Assembly (NCBI GenBank): GCA_949361645.1
Contig: OX442419.1
Location: forward strand, 4,026,757-4,090,756
Length of the DNA: 64,000 nt
Direction of reading: 5' to 3'
Source of the DNA: Spongilla lacustris
Lineage: Eukaryota > Porifera > Demospongiae > Spongillida > Spongillidae
Shown: positions 22,321-33,908 of the stretch, in pieces
Position numbering within the stretch: the stretch's first letter is position 1
How the letters are laid out: each line of letters starts with the position of its first letter
The notes under the pieces: generated by a model
Told to the model about the DNA's origin: nothing
The model's input: the letters and a program-made list of their open reading frames with translations, nothing else
Database searches by the model: none
Program-made: the position numbers and the translations under genes

Positions 22321-24216
22321 AATAGCCACAGATACTCCGAGTCAGAATGGGGATTAGCTACAACCGATAGATGTTTGCATGGGATCATTTAATATGTACA
22401 AATTAAGCTTTAAAAAAAGGGATATGCCACTTGAAAACCTGTTTTGGAAGGGTACTGAAAACTGCAGTGAATAAATGCCATTTGGAAAAATTTGACGCTC
22501 CAAAAAAACAACTTCTAAGGCATATTTATACTTACATTAGAATCGATTGCATTTGTTCATAAGATAAAATCATGAGCTCCGACTTGACTTGAGTAAATAC
22601 AAGTTATTACATGGGAAAATGACATCAAATTGAAAACCATATGCAATATATGTTTCATTGTTCATGCTGTTAATTTTATTGAACTTATATTACACATATA
22701 ATTCTTCCTTGTTGATTGTGTTGAAGATTTATCACTCAGTTACAAGTATAAAACAATTATTGAAAGTGCACAATTTATAAATCAATTTCCACATTTAGCT
22801 GGTTTTCAAAGGATTCTCTCAAGGATTGGTAAGGATCATTACAGGAAGGTACATTGCCGTGTGTGTTGTTGCACAGGTGTTGCTTAAAACTGGCCATGAC
22901 CACTGGGTGACCATCAGCTACCTGGAGGAGCTAGAGGTCCAGCTATACATAACGTCAATTATTGTCTGTCTCAGATAATAAGACAGTTAGGAAAAGCTAT
23001 ATTGATGAAAAAATTACTGCAAAAGACACCAAAATGGATGCAGATTGAAAGTTATTAATAAGTTTCAATTCAAAAAAAGTATTGTGGTTTGTGATGTAAA
23101 ATGATAATTAGACTGAAGCATACAAATAAACATTGTCCATCCCCCCAAAATGCCCCCAAAACGTGTAGTACCGCAAAATGTCTACTTGATGTTCTCAAAC
23201 CTATAACTCAGCAATAGTTTATTGAAACTGAAACGAAAAGAAGATATGAATAACCACATTACTTTTGAACATGGATTTCAATTTTGACGCTTTGGAGATA
23301 AAAGAATCAGGAGTTACATGTACGTGTAGATATTAAGCTCAAATATCGTAAAAACTTGATATCTGCCAGAGAAATTTTTATATCTTCGGTATCTAGCATA
23401 CCTTGGACCACCCAAAAAGTGATATTTAGTGACAAGTGACAGGTTTATATGTGTATAAATTAGCATGAGACTATTTCATACCACTGACAAGAAACAAAGC
23501 TCCAAATTAGCAGCATACAACTCTCTTAGTACTTGAGACAGACAAATAAGTTAGATATAAATTATAGGGAGGGGGACTGGCCGGTCAAGCTGGATTGGTC
23601 TTTAGGAAGAATGCCACTTCCTTTATCAATTTTTAGGGAAAAGTAGGCTTGTAGCAGAAATAACCAGCGCAGTCTCTCTAGATCTGAGCTGGTTGGGTCT
23701 GGTTAATAATAATATCATAAGCAGTAGAATAATAAGACCTGGCTGTCATTTCACCGCTCAATGCAAACATTTTTAATGCAGCGGGTGTGACGCTGGTGCA
23801 GCAGCTAAGACTACAGAGGTGAGAAAGCACACAGCCAATGGCCAGAAGTGTGTCGATTTGGGATGGTCCTGTGTACCTCTTGCTGCCCATGCATATTAGT
23901 CCTTTCCACACGACAACTAGATTGATTGCTAAAGCAATCCCTTTGATATCATCTTGACATTGGAATACTGTTTATGTATCCGTGAGTTTCTGGGGCTCTG
24001 CCTCAGACCCAGGCAATCACTATGCTCGCCTGACAACTTTACAACTGCTTCCTATGTGTCTGTTATATGATCGTCTTAGCATGATTCTGTATTTATAATA
24101 ATATCGTTTTGTATTAATACTAACATTATAGTTTTGGTTACAATAATACTGTTGTATCTCAATAACTGTACTAATGTATAGATGTATATACTAAATAATA
24201 ATAATGATAATTATAC
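22321..24216. other. No recognised gene
   Basis: AT-rich sequence without long frames, repeats or promoter context that I can identify. Confidence 0.45.
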
Positions 24217-24400
24217 CCTAGCTATGGTGGTTGAAACTTATATGGGAAAGGAAGCATCTCCTCAGCTGCCTCCAGAGTCCAGACTTGCCCAGCCAAAGCC
24301 CATGATACTCGATGAGATCAATGGCCAGTTGAATCTCAATCTTCAGAACATAGTCAGTGTGAATGCTACAGCTACATACCCTTTCTAAGATAGCTCCAAG
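24217..24400 (+). pseudogene. Second retroelement C-terminus fragment
   Basis: VVETYMGKEA, SRLAQPKPMILDEINGQLNL align by eye with the 22,080-22,320 fragment in the same orientation, so two decayed copies of one 3' end lie 2 kb apart. Confidence 0.6.
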
Positions 24401-24833
24401 TTGGATTATAGGTCTATATCATACTGTTTTGTATTATTTAAAAATATAATGCAACATAATAAAACATTATAAAATAACTGATAAACAATGAAGAGATACA
24501 AATGTATATATCCATAGATGTTTTGCTAAAAATCTAATACCATATACATGTATGGCGTTATGTTACATGTACATGTATACCTGTAATCACAAACTGCACT
24601 GAATACTGTAATAAAATGTACACCATGGGCTTGGACACTTGGACATATCAGAACAGTGGCATGCACCATATGCTACATTCAAATCAGATAAATCAAATCA
24701 AAATGAACTCAATTTTTACATTCTGCCTGCAAACACATGCATTGATTCACAGGCACACACACACACATGCACTGATTCACAGATTAAAACACAAGCAAAA
24801 ACACCCATGCACACACATGCATGTGCACACCCA

Positions 24834-24868
<35 letters not shown>

Positions 24869-24918
24869 GGACACACACACAAGGGCACACACACATGCTG
24901 AGATGCAACATAAATCAG
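24401..24918. repeat. AT-rich spacer with CA compound microsatellite
   Basis: CA-rich compound repeat at about 24,750-24,897, with interspersed CATGCA. TACATGTACATGTATAC occurs near 24,563. No gene. Confidence 0.8.
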
Positions 24919-25968
24919 CTACGTGCGCTCAAATTCTGATGCTTGTGCTCCCTTGCGTTTCGCCTCATCCATAGGTACTGTGCCACTTGTACCATAATTA
25001 CTAGTCCAGTATAGGGCGGAATCCGCACTATGTCTGTCATTGGTGGAGAGGGTAGGATGGCTCGATTCCTGCCCGCCTTTTCTTGTGCCCGTTGAAACCA
25101 AAATGATGTGCACGACAAGTGCCAATCCGGCTGCAAGGCTCCAGGCGGAGGTGCAGAAGGCGTTGGCCACCGTAAGACCGTCGTTACGCGTATTCATCGC
25201 ATCGTATACGCGATCCACGAGAGGAGGGATGGACAGTAGGCACCACGTGACCGGATAGACCAGCAGCGGGAGGAGCTGCTTCAGAGCTGACTGTTGGAGC
25301 GGCCTCTTCATGACCAACAGCGCCTCTTTCCTGCCCTTCCTTTCCACGAACGTCCTGCATGACAGCACGGCCACCATCACCACAACAACGACGCAGTCGA
25401 GGAAGAGAAGGACGATCGAGGGGACGTACCACAGTGCAAACTGCTCGATTACGCCTGCTTTATTTTCCTCTGAGCCGCTTGTGCAAGTTTGTATCCAGCA
25501 CCACGACCCGGCTAAACCGTAGGAGCCCGTAGTGAATGGAATGATAGAAACAACTGCCGGTACCAGCAGTGCCGTCAAAACGTACACAAGTTCAAACTTC
25601 TTGAGGTTCTTGTAGAAGACGGCGTAGGAGAAGAGGTGAAAGGTCACCCAGAAGGTGAAGCACAGCTTCATCCAAACTAAGTATTGAATGGTGAAAGCAA
25701 CGGCGATACAGGCTGTTGGCGGGTAGTCGCTGCTGGGGGGATAGTACAGCAATGACAGCGCCTCTAAGACGCAAGCCGCCCCGCTTAACAGCCCGGTTAC
25801 CACATGGTAGAGCGCTAGTCGGTAGGCGAAGAGTTCGTAGAGTCTCTTAGCCACGACGAGGATAACGGCAAGCAGGCAAATCAGCACGGCCGCACCCCCG
25901 GTCCCACTCAACACTATAAGGGCTGGCTTATAAACAGCCCTCAGTGTTGCGTTGCACGGATTGTCCAT
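24919..25968 (-). CDS. Seven-transmembrane receptor, cAMP-receptor/GPR157-like, paralogue 2
   Basis: A single-exon gene for 349 aa. I start at the Met at 25,968 (MDNPCNATLR), because residues upstream in frame look non-coding and the paralogue begins at the equivalent point. The N-terminus has a glycosylation site (NAT, residue 6). Hydrophobic segments lie at about 13-41, 46-75, 86-116, 126-146, 180-205, 229-255 and 264-293. Cys 87 and Cys 157 (SWCWI) are the likely disulfide pair. Intracellular loop 3 is basic (ERKGRKEALLVMKRP). The tail is hydrophilic and Ser/Thr rich. It is convergent with the 16.6-kb paralogue, 7.2 kb apart. The ligand is unknown. Confidence 0.88.
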   Translation of the reverse strand: MDNPCNATLRAVYKPALIVLSGTGGAAVLICLLAVILVVAKRLYELFAYRLALYHVVTGLLSGAACVLEALSLLYYPPSSDYPPTACIAVAFTIQYLVWMKLCFTFWVTFHLFSYAVFYKNLKKFELVYVLTALLVPAVVSIIPFTTGSYGLAGSWCWIQTCTSGSEENKAGVIEQFALWYVPSIVLLFLDCVVVVVMVAVLSCRTFVERKGRKEALLVMKRPLQQSALKQLLPLLVYPVTWCLLSIPPLVDRVYDAMNTRNDGLTVANAFCTSAWSLAAGLALVVHIILVSTGTRKGGQESSHPTLSTNDRHSADSALYWTSNYGTSGTVPMDEAKRKGAQASEFERT

Positions 25969-26043
25969 GTACAGCAATTGGCACACCCTCGGGCACACCC
26001 ACTTGGCATCACGTGCATGAACATACATGATATGTACGTTCAT

Positions 26044-26566
26044 GTTTTTTTTCTTTTTTTTTGTCCGTAACTGGGAAGGGTTTTAAAAACTTGAAGTAAC
26101 TGCACAACATTCACTAAATAATTGTATCATGCAGATCATGAGGGTTCGAACGTTCACAAATTACATCACTTATTGTTACGCCAACGGTTGACGTCGCGTG
26201 TATTGTTTATTACGCATAACTTTGCATGTTGCTATGACACGTACATAAATCTTTTACGTTGTTAGTTCCCGTCCGGTTATTGTATACCTTACCCAACCCT
26301 GCGTACGCATGATTGCCATGGCTGTATATCCATGGTGTGGAGAACCCCACCAGTTTAGCTTCGGGCGTTGGTAATAAGCATGCATGTGCCTACTCTGTAC
26401 AACATGGTTACCTCTTCACTTAAATTTGTAATGTACTTGAGCCATGCAGTTAGTTTTATATAATTCAACATTAGCACAAGATATAAAAATTTAATTAAAA
26501 TAAAATTGGTGATATAGGATTTGCAGACGGCAATTGAGTAAAAAGTAAGGAAACAAGGAATTACGG
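26044..26566. other. GPCR 2 upstream region with a dispersed repeat
   Basis: A T-rich run lies at 26,044-26,062. About 26,480-26,566 (GGTGATATAGGATTTGCAGA, then CAATTGAGTAAAAAGTAAGG, ATTACGG) is an inverted match to about 31,579-31,668; in both places it adjoins a TTATAC MITE, so both may be parts of one larger element. Confidence 0.55.
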
Positions 26567-26735
26567 CACTGTGTAAAAAGGTTGTTATACTCGCCTGTAT
26601 AACATTGTTATACAAGTATAGTTATACAGTACCTGTTATACACATTGCGTATAATAGTGTATAACTGTGTGCTGATCAAAAAACCACAGTTGTTATACAC
26701 ATTTTGTATAACTGTGTATAACTATGCTAATTACA
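26567..26735 (+). mobile_element. TTATAC-type MITE, copy 3 (diverged)
   Basis: Begins CACTGTGTAAAAAGG followed by GTTATAC words, with GTGTATAAC repeats through about 26,730. The right terminus is not clear. Confidence 0.65.
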
Positions 26736-29444
26736 TTCTACCGATCCGAGGGCGTAATTCGTTGCACATATGCACACAATATATACTAGCTATTTTTAAT
26801 AATAGGCTACTAATTCTAAAAGATGCCTACGTGTTCCGAAGCTCCAAACAAGCAGAGGGATAGCGTATCTGGTTGGTCGGAGGTCTGGCTAAAATGTACG
26901 TTCACACGTGCTAGAAAAAATAGAGCTCTAGCGACGAATTGCGCACATTTGAACCTGAATCATCTATACAGTTTCAGTGCATGTTGACGTGTGCAGCCAA
27001 AAAGCCGCAAGTTATGTAGACGTCGCGTGGGATGGAGCCACCACTGCAAGATAAGCCAATGCAGTTTTGCTATACAGTATATTAAAATAATTTGTGGTTG
27101 TATACTGAATTTTTAGTACTAAACTTTTCTGATCTGATCGTAAGTAGTAGACGCCCAGGGTCAGGCTACATGCTGCGTGTGTATGTGTGTGTCAGACTGT
27201 GTGTGTGTGCATGTGTGTGTGTGCGTGTGTGTGCGTGTGTGCGTGTGCGTGTGTAAGGTTTCTGTTTTTCAAATTGTGTGTGTGTGCGCGCGCGCGTGTG
27301 TGTGTGTGCGTGTTTGTCAGTGTGTCAGAACATGTATGTGTGCATTTGGTTCATGAGTTCATTATATGCATGTATGTATTCATATGTATATGCGTGCATG
27401 TATACATGTGTACACAACATATATATGTTTTTGGGCCCTTCCATAATGACCTTGTCGGGGTCTCAGATCAAGGTGTGCATATTCTAGATCACTGGTTCTA
27501 TATCAAGCATGCAGGATCTGTGCTTGACACATGACCAGATGGTTTAGTATTTAACGTTCCTACTCACCCTAACACCAACTCCATCACCTACTAAACACTC
27601 ATCATGCACACACACACACACAGGCACGCACATGTTTACACTCACATACACACACACTAACACACACATGTGTACACACAATGCACACACACTAACACAT
27701 ACTCTAATGCACACATGTGTACACACATACACACACATGCACACGTGTACACACATACACACATGTGTACACACATGCACACACTAACACACACACACAC
27801 ATGTGTACACACATGCACACACTAACACACACACTAACCCATTATTTACCAAGCCTACTAAATTCCCCAGGCTAAGTAGGTGTATGCACCCAGCCCCTAG
27901 CTCCTCAGCTACAATTGCTTCTGTCCAACACATCTCAGTTCACTGATTGGCGAGAATAGGGGGCCAGAGCGTGAACCCCTCTGAGCTGTGACCCTGCCAA
28001 CCCTGACCTGTTGGCCGTGGGTAGCTCCCGTAGATCACCAGTTGGGAGTCCCTGTGGCCAAGCCATGCGTCATGTGGGGGGAGACTTGGGGAGACAAGCA
28101 CCAGTTGGTGGCACTCATGGCCACCATCTGGGTGACCTGCGTACCAAGCCAGGACGCTGGCCCAGGCTTGGGTCCCTGAGTTAGAAGGTTAAGCCCGGAA
28201 GGAACCCGCCCTGGCTGTATTTTATATGAATGGGCATGATGGCAGTAAGTAAGAAATACACAGAAAGGGTACGAAGGTGACGCAGGGGTGGAGGGTGGGT
28301 GATGCAAACAGACAAGCTCTCCTGAAGCACCAGTGGACTGCTGGGAGGCTGCCCATGTGTGCATATAGTCTCATAAGCCGGCCATGGTGCACAAAGGGTA
28401 ATAATAGGGAGGATGAGGCTCCCATCCACCTAAGACCATGAGCCTATGTAACCACAAGCCTCTGCCCACAAATGCTGATAGAGAGTTACCAGAGCCCCAT
28501 TAAACTCTGTTTAGCTCCCTAAACAGTACCCTAACCCTAACACACACTTAAACACACATACACACACTAAGACACATACATATGTACACACACACATACA
28601 CACACTTTCATCAAGAAGTTCTAACATACATTAGGGTTGCAAAGGGGTGCTGTGATCAAGCTGGCCAACCATAGCTCTTCTGGTTATTGGTACATATATG
28701 TCGCTGTACATATGTGTTTGTGCTTTTTGTGCATGTGTGTGCACATGTATTACAGGTGCATTTTTATGTGGTATGCACGTGCATACATTTTAGTGTCGTG
28801 CTTCTATGCATGTGTGCATGCAGCTACAGCATTTTGTACACACTGTACAGTATGTGCATGTGCATCCGCATATATTTACCTTTGTCTGTGTGTGCTTATT
28901 TCTGTGCGAGTAGGACCAGGCAGAAGAATGGAGCTTGAAGATGCTCAGAATCAGGTTATTGGTTTGAAAGGGGCCAATGTACATTGTAATTTTGGAGCAT
29001 TCAGAAAAAAAATATGGCAGAGGGTTTAGCTAGAGGCCTGGCAGCTTCCATGGAGGTGGCACTGAAGTATTACTGCCATCAAGTGGCTGTGTGCCCAAAG
29101 AATCTATCCTTCTCACTAGTCTTCAGCAAAATTGTATATATGGTATGTTTGCATGATCATGATGTGATGTCTTAATATACTTTTATCCCGATAGAATCAA
29201 GCTTTACATTGATGGAAACTGGGAGAACTTATATTTGGTGTATTGTTACATCTGTACATGTACATGTTGTGTAATATTCAATCTGCACTGGTTGTACACT
29301 CTTTTCCATCCATGTACATGTCATGTTAATAGATGTCTTACATAAAGGGGTGTGGTCACATATGAACTTTGTAAAAAAGCAAGTTTGTGAGTACTTATAG
29401 CAATGAACACAGTACACTTCTTCTATACATCATGCTATCACCAA
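26736..29444. other. Microsatellite-rich region without a supported gene
   Basis: TG-rich tracts lie at about 27,176-27,320 and CA-rich compound tracts at about 27,606-27,835 and 28,540-28,605. The section 27,870-28,440 is more GC-balanced and has internal near-repeats (ACCAGTTGG..GT, GCCAAGCCA) but no coherent frame. Confidence 0.5.
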
Positions 29445-30050
29445 TCCCTGGTGTGCATCTTTTAGAGTGATGTGCATCAAATGGAATCAGGATAGTGGCT
29501 CATCAGATTGAATCTGCATCAATTAAATCAGGCTATCCTGGTCACTACCAAGACTCTATTACATTGAAGTGAATAAGATTCAATTTGATGCACATCGGCC
29601 AGGTCAGGTCGCTAACATGTTTCTATTTGGTGCTCACCAGGGTCAGCTGGTCGATACCACAAACCTAGCAGCTGCACACCAGGGACTGGCCAATTCCAAT
29701 AGCATGACTTTATTTGTTGCACACCGGGTCTGGCCGCTAATATGATTCTATCTGATGCACACCTCTACAATGACTGGATTGCCGCTAGCATGACTATAGC
29801 TAAAACTACAAATCAAATCATGCTAGTGGTAGTCCCTGGTGGGCATTAGATAGAATCATGTTAGCGACCACACCTAGTGTGCTTCAAATAGAATCAAGAT
29901 AGTGGCCAGACCCAGGTTTGTATTGAATTGGATAAATGAAGTGGCAGTCCCTGGTGTGCATTTAATAGAGTCATGGTCGCTGGTATGCATCAAATAGAAT
30001 TATTTTCGTGGCCAGACCCTATATTCCTGTGTGCATCAAATATATTTACT
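29445..30050. repeat. Degenerate satellite of about 40-55 bp units in both orientations
   Basis: Variants of GGTGTGCATCAAATAGAATC followed by ATGATAGTGGCCAGACCC recur. Units near 29,580-29,770 are in the reverse orientation and those near 29,830-30,050 are forward, making a loose inverted repeat centred near 29,800. Confidence 0.7.
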
Positions 30051-31224
30051 TTTGCTTTTGAAACTCCTCTTTGAACAGAACAAATACAGCGCGTACGAGG
30101 CTTCCATTTGAAATGGAATGTAACGCGCATGCGTAGACTCTTCAAAGCCACATGATTGCATTTATGGCGCTATCGTCGGGAAATCTAATACTGGAACTAA
30201 CCGTACGTTCCTTATCAGCCAGAAGAAGTATCTTAGGTGGGTTATCAAGTAAATTGAGGGACTAGTGGCTAATTCCAAAGTTTATCCTCGAACATGCAGG
30301 TTCCTGAGCAACGATCAATTCATGTCACAGTAGTACCATGACGAAGAACACCGCGCCGAACCTTGGGTCCTAGGCAGCATGGCGATGCTGTTTGCACTAC
30401 TCCAGCAGGAGAATCATTTTCAGCAGCGGATGTTTACAACTATTAGTAAGCGAGGTTGCGACCAAAACTGTCTCTGTAACACCAACTCGAGAGAGTAGAA
30501 CATCACTTTCTGTGCAGGTACAGTAACTTTATATCAGCTTCTTTTTTCCCCTTCCTACTAGAGAATCAGCTGAAGTCTCAAGAAGCGTAAGCAGTGTGGC
30601 TTTGTATTGGTAACGAGAATTCTTTGTTCTCAGACCCTCAAGCGTCCATAATGCTAAAGTGATGTCTCGGATATCAGCGAAGAAGGGGTTGAAGGTATAC
30701 TTGTTGTCTGTTAAAGGTGTGAGTCCTTTCATTTTTGCTAATGTAGTTGGCATAGCGAATTACAACCTAACTCTGAAACGCATTCTGAAGCCGATTCAAA
30801 AGAAGGGCATCCAATCCGAGCACAACTAGGTAAGCGCTTGAATTAAAAAATGTTGTCTAGTATTAATTATATACACTATAGCTATGGGAGCGGCGATCCG
30901 AACAAGTAACAGATCATGCAAGAAAGGGATGTACTTAACGCGTCGGAAGAGGAAGAACTGGACAATGGGACGATGATAAGAGGAGATCATAGGAACTAAA
31001 CGCGTTTCTGGACTCAGGCGCCATGGAAGGAGCCCACCGCGCTTGGAACTTTCCTGATGGCCTTTCCACCTGCTGGATGCTTCACTGTCGCCGAATGAAC
31101 TCGTTCTCTGTTGTTTTTTGTTGTTGTTGTTCCATGCATGTACTTATGTACTTGCTTGTATCATAATATTTATAGAAGAGGCCTGGAAACGAGCGACTAA
31201 TTAAAAATTCATTAGTATGTTATA
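30051..31224. other. Spacer with short coding-like frames of unknown status
   Basis: Contains two brief plus-strand frames with ATG (30,379, about 39 codons; about 30,916, about 27 codons) with normal composition, plus the minus-strand frame listed separately. None is recognised and no splice chain connects them convincingly. Confidence 0.3.
30529..30753 (-). CDS. Hypothetical 74-aa open frame
   Basis: Starts at an ATG (MPTTLAKMKG) and has protein-like composition (FNPFFADIRDITLALWTLEG, TLLTLLETSADS) with no low complexity. I recognise no family. It could be one exon of a split gene or a retroelement remnant. There is no supporting promoter or splice signal. Confidence 0.25.
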   Translation of the reverse strand: MPTTLAKMKGLTPLTDNKYTFNPFFADIRDITLALWTLEGLRTKNSRYQYKATLLTLLETSADSLVGRGKKKLI

Positions 31225-31444
31225 CGCTGTGTTTTCTATTGTTATACATATTGTTATACATTGTTATACAAAATGTTATACAGAAGTTATACACAGTGTT
31301 ATACTATAGTTGTTATACGCAACTGTGTATAGAGTATCCATACGCAAAGTTATATACACATGCGGATAACACGTGTATAACGTGTGCATAACACATGAAT
31401 ACACGCGTTATACAGTACTGTATAACAACCCTTTTTACACAGTG
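31225..31444 (-). mobile_element. TTATAC-type MITE, copy 4
   Basis: About 220 bp, longer than copies 1 and 2 through extra GTTATACA units in its left half. The right end, CCTTTTTACACAGTG, is the canonical terminus. It abuts the 134-bp MITE directly. Confidence 0.75.
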
Positions 31445-31578
31445 CGGATATTATGCATTCATTTTAAAAATATAAATTATAAATGTTACAGACCTACATT
31501 TGTTTAGCAAATCTACCTGCCTGAAATTGAGTGCTAAATGTAGGTATGCAATTTATTTTAATGAATGCATAATATCCG
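31445..31578. mobile_element. 134-bp palindromic MITE
   Basis: The ends CGGATATTATGCATTCATT and its exact complement flank an AT-rich core with an inner CCTACATTT...AAATGTAGG palindrome. Comparison with 26,560-26,567, where the same neighbours are joined almost directly, shows it inserted between the TTATAC MITE and the flanking repeat. Confidence 0.8.
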
Positions 31579-32794
31579 TAATTCCTTGCCGGTTTCCTTA
31601 CTTTTTACTCAATTGCTGTCTGTAAATCCTACATCACCAATTTTATTTTTTTAAATTTTTATATCTTGTTTCACTCATTTTTATGCGCTGCATGCATGAG
31701 AACATGGATTCATACAGGAAGTGTTAGTTCTGCAAAGCATAAATCTCTTACACAAATTGATAGCTCTTAAAAGAGCTGCATGTACTTGGTTCCAGCTGAA
31801 ATGTGCATGCATGTTTTAGCAGCCATTGAAGCTACATGTATGACATATGACAACCACACACACTGGGCCACCATACATGTATATGATATGGTATTCATAT
31901 ATACGGGCTTGTGGTTTTATGGATGTAAAGATGCAAGATAAAATGTATAAAAGTTGCCGGACACAGAGTAACTAGGTACTAGACACAGAAACATATATAT
32001 GTTCACATACCGTGCAGACAGCAATATATTAAATTGCATGCAAACACATGCATGGGAAGGAGGCAGGTCTATTTTTAAGAGCAGTTTTGGATAGAGAACT
32101 GATATAAGGATAGGATTCTGGGTTATGATTGTGTGAACTCATAAGCCTCTTTTAATTCGGGGTGAGGGCCTACATGCATAGATAGAGCTACTTGGTACCA
32201 TTGGCCATTTGATAATCCTAGGCCTGCAAAGCATAAATCTCTTAGATAGATTGGTAATTGGTTCCAGATGATGTACTGGAGAACCCAGGGAAGGATTGTT
32301 CCATGTTCAGGTTTGCAGCCATAGTATATGTGTCAAAGCTTAAGACCACATGCTGGGACACCACACATGCATGGATTCATACAGGAAGTGTTAGTCCTGC
32401 CGGCATGCATATCTCTTAGACAAATTCATACATGTGTAGCTCTTAAAAGAGCTGCAAATAGGTTCCAGCTGAAAACAGGAGAACATCATGGAGGATTGGA
32501 GGTCCATGTGCATGTTTTAGCAGCCATAGAAGCTAGATGTATGACAAGGTTTACATGTAAGACCAAATTGAACACCATATATAGTATGCATAGGCAGACG
32601 AATAGTAAACGCACACGATATACTCTAACCGGTCCCTTGCCAGTTGCGCGTGAATAAAAATTGTATTATGGCTAAATAGTGTATGCAGTTTAAACGTACA
32701 TGTACTAGCAGTACTACGGATGTAGTATAAAAACTTGTATTTGGCCGATCTCAGAGGGAACCCCCCCGCTCGTATTTGGCCAATCTCAAGGGGG

Positions 32795-32796
<2 letters not shown>
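31579..32796. repeat. Spacer with three diverged direct copies of a unit of about 110-190 bp
   Basis: Phrases such as GGATTCATACAGGAAGTGTT, AAATCTCTTA, AGCTCTTAAAAGAGCTGCA and GTTTTAGCAGCCAT recur at about 31,690-31,860 and 32,366-32,555, with a partial copy at 32,216-32,330. No gene. Confidence 0.65.

Positions 32797-32828
<32 letters not shown>
32797..32828. repeat. C32 homopolymer
   Basis: Thirty-two consecutive C. It is preceded by a tandem phrase in which TCGTATTTGGCC..TCTCA and G/C runs repeat. Confidence 0.95.
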
Positions 32829-32829
<1 letters not shown>

Positions 32830-32899
32830 CTCGTATTGTCAGGGCCTACGTGGCCCCCAAACGATATGTTACCCCGGGCCTCACCACGGCTCTCACCGG

Positions 32900-33405
32900 C
32901 CCTGACGGTATACATTGCAAACTCTCCTAACTCGTAGAATTTCTTTTCCTGAAGCTGTTTATCCTTGAGATATCTCTCTTGGCCTGAATCAATATTGATC
33001 TGCTAAAATCAGTTCTCGATTTTTGATCGTTGTAGGCCTTTCCTACTCTCAGGATTGGCTTTGTATAGCAATTCCTTTCGTAAGCCTTCTTTTTTTTTTC
33101 ACGCGCTTCATGAAAACTGTCACGCTCCTCACATTCAATATCTTGCGACTCGTCAGCACAACTGTCATCATTTAACTTGGCAATCTTCTAGATATGAATT
33201 CTTTACTCTTCACTGACGATCGACATGACGGCATTTTAGACGCGTCAAGCATTTGGGAGAAACGTGACTAAAATAAAGTAACTATATAGAACGTGTTCAA
33301 CCACAAGCAAGGGTTTACTAACCTAATTTTTATGTCTTCCACGGGCCGATAAAATCTGTTGTGGGCTATTGCTAAGTTGCTAATGATTGAAATTGTGTCA
33401 AGCAT
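32900..33405 (-). pseudogene. Broken coding-like segments of an unrecognised gene
   Basis: Three protein-like stretches lie in order on the minus strand. 33,405-33,323 reads MLDTISIISNLAIAH... to EDIKI and ends at a GTTAGT donor-like site. About 33,191-33,050 reads KIAKLNDDSCADESQDIE, then EARE, with a frame slip at an A9 run into LRKELLYKANPESRKG. About 33,020-32,902 reads QINIDSGQERYLKDKQ then KKFYELGEFAMYTVRA, ending at a GTGAGA donor-like site. Intron phases do not fit between them, and stops lie between the second and third, so this is either a decayed gene or one with microexons I cannot see. No domain recognised. Confidence 0.35.
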
Positions 33406-33908
33406 AACTCCCCTTACGAAAATAATAACCCAATTCGATCGGCAGTAAGTTTGTTACTTGTTGGTTCTAGTGCTTCCGCACATTACGCTTCAATCGTGAC
33501 AAAGATACAGCGCAATAAACCTCTTATCCGAGCGAATCTTATCTTATCAGATCCAGATGGAGAAACTTTTTTTAGGTTCGAGTGTGGGAACGAGTGAGCG
33601 TTTCTCTGTTGTCTGAGATTTCTAAGCGTCGAAAGTTTTACTAAGTTGTAGATACTCCACTGCAGAGCTGCTGTATCCAAATACGCTCGCTAAAGTCCAA
33701 CTGATTCTACGGCACTTCGGCAATAGTGGAATCGGGTATTTGCTAATCGTATTCATCACACTTCAAACCAGAGATCATATATAGATGGTCTCTGATAGGA
33801 CCTACTAACGTAGATCAGTTGACAGCCCAGTTTGCTTTGAAAAGTCATTCTACAATGCTCATGCAGGTACTATCTGTCAGGCTATTTACAGTTATGAAGG
33901 AGGTTGTA

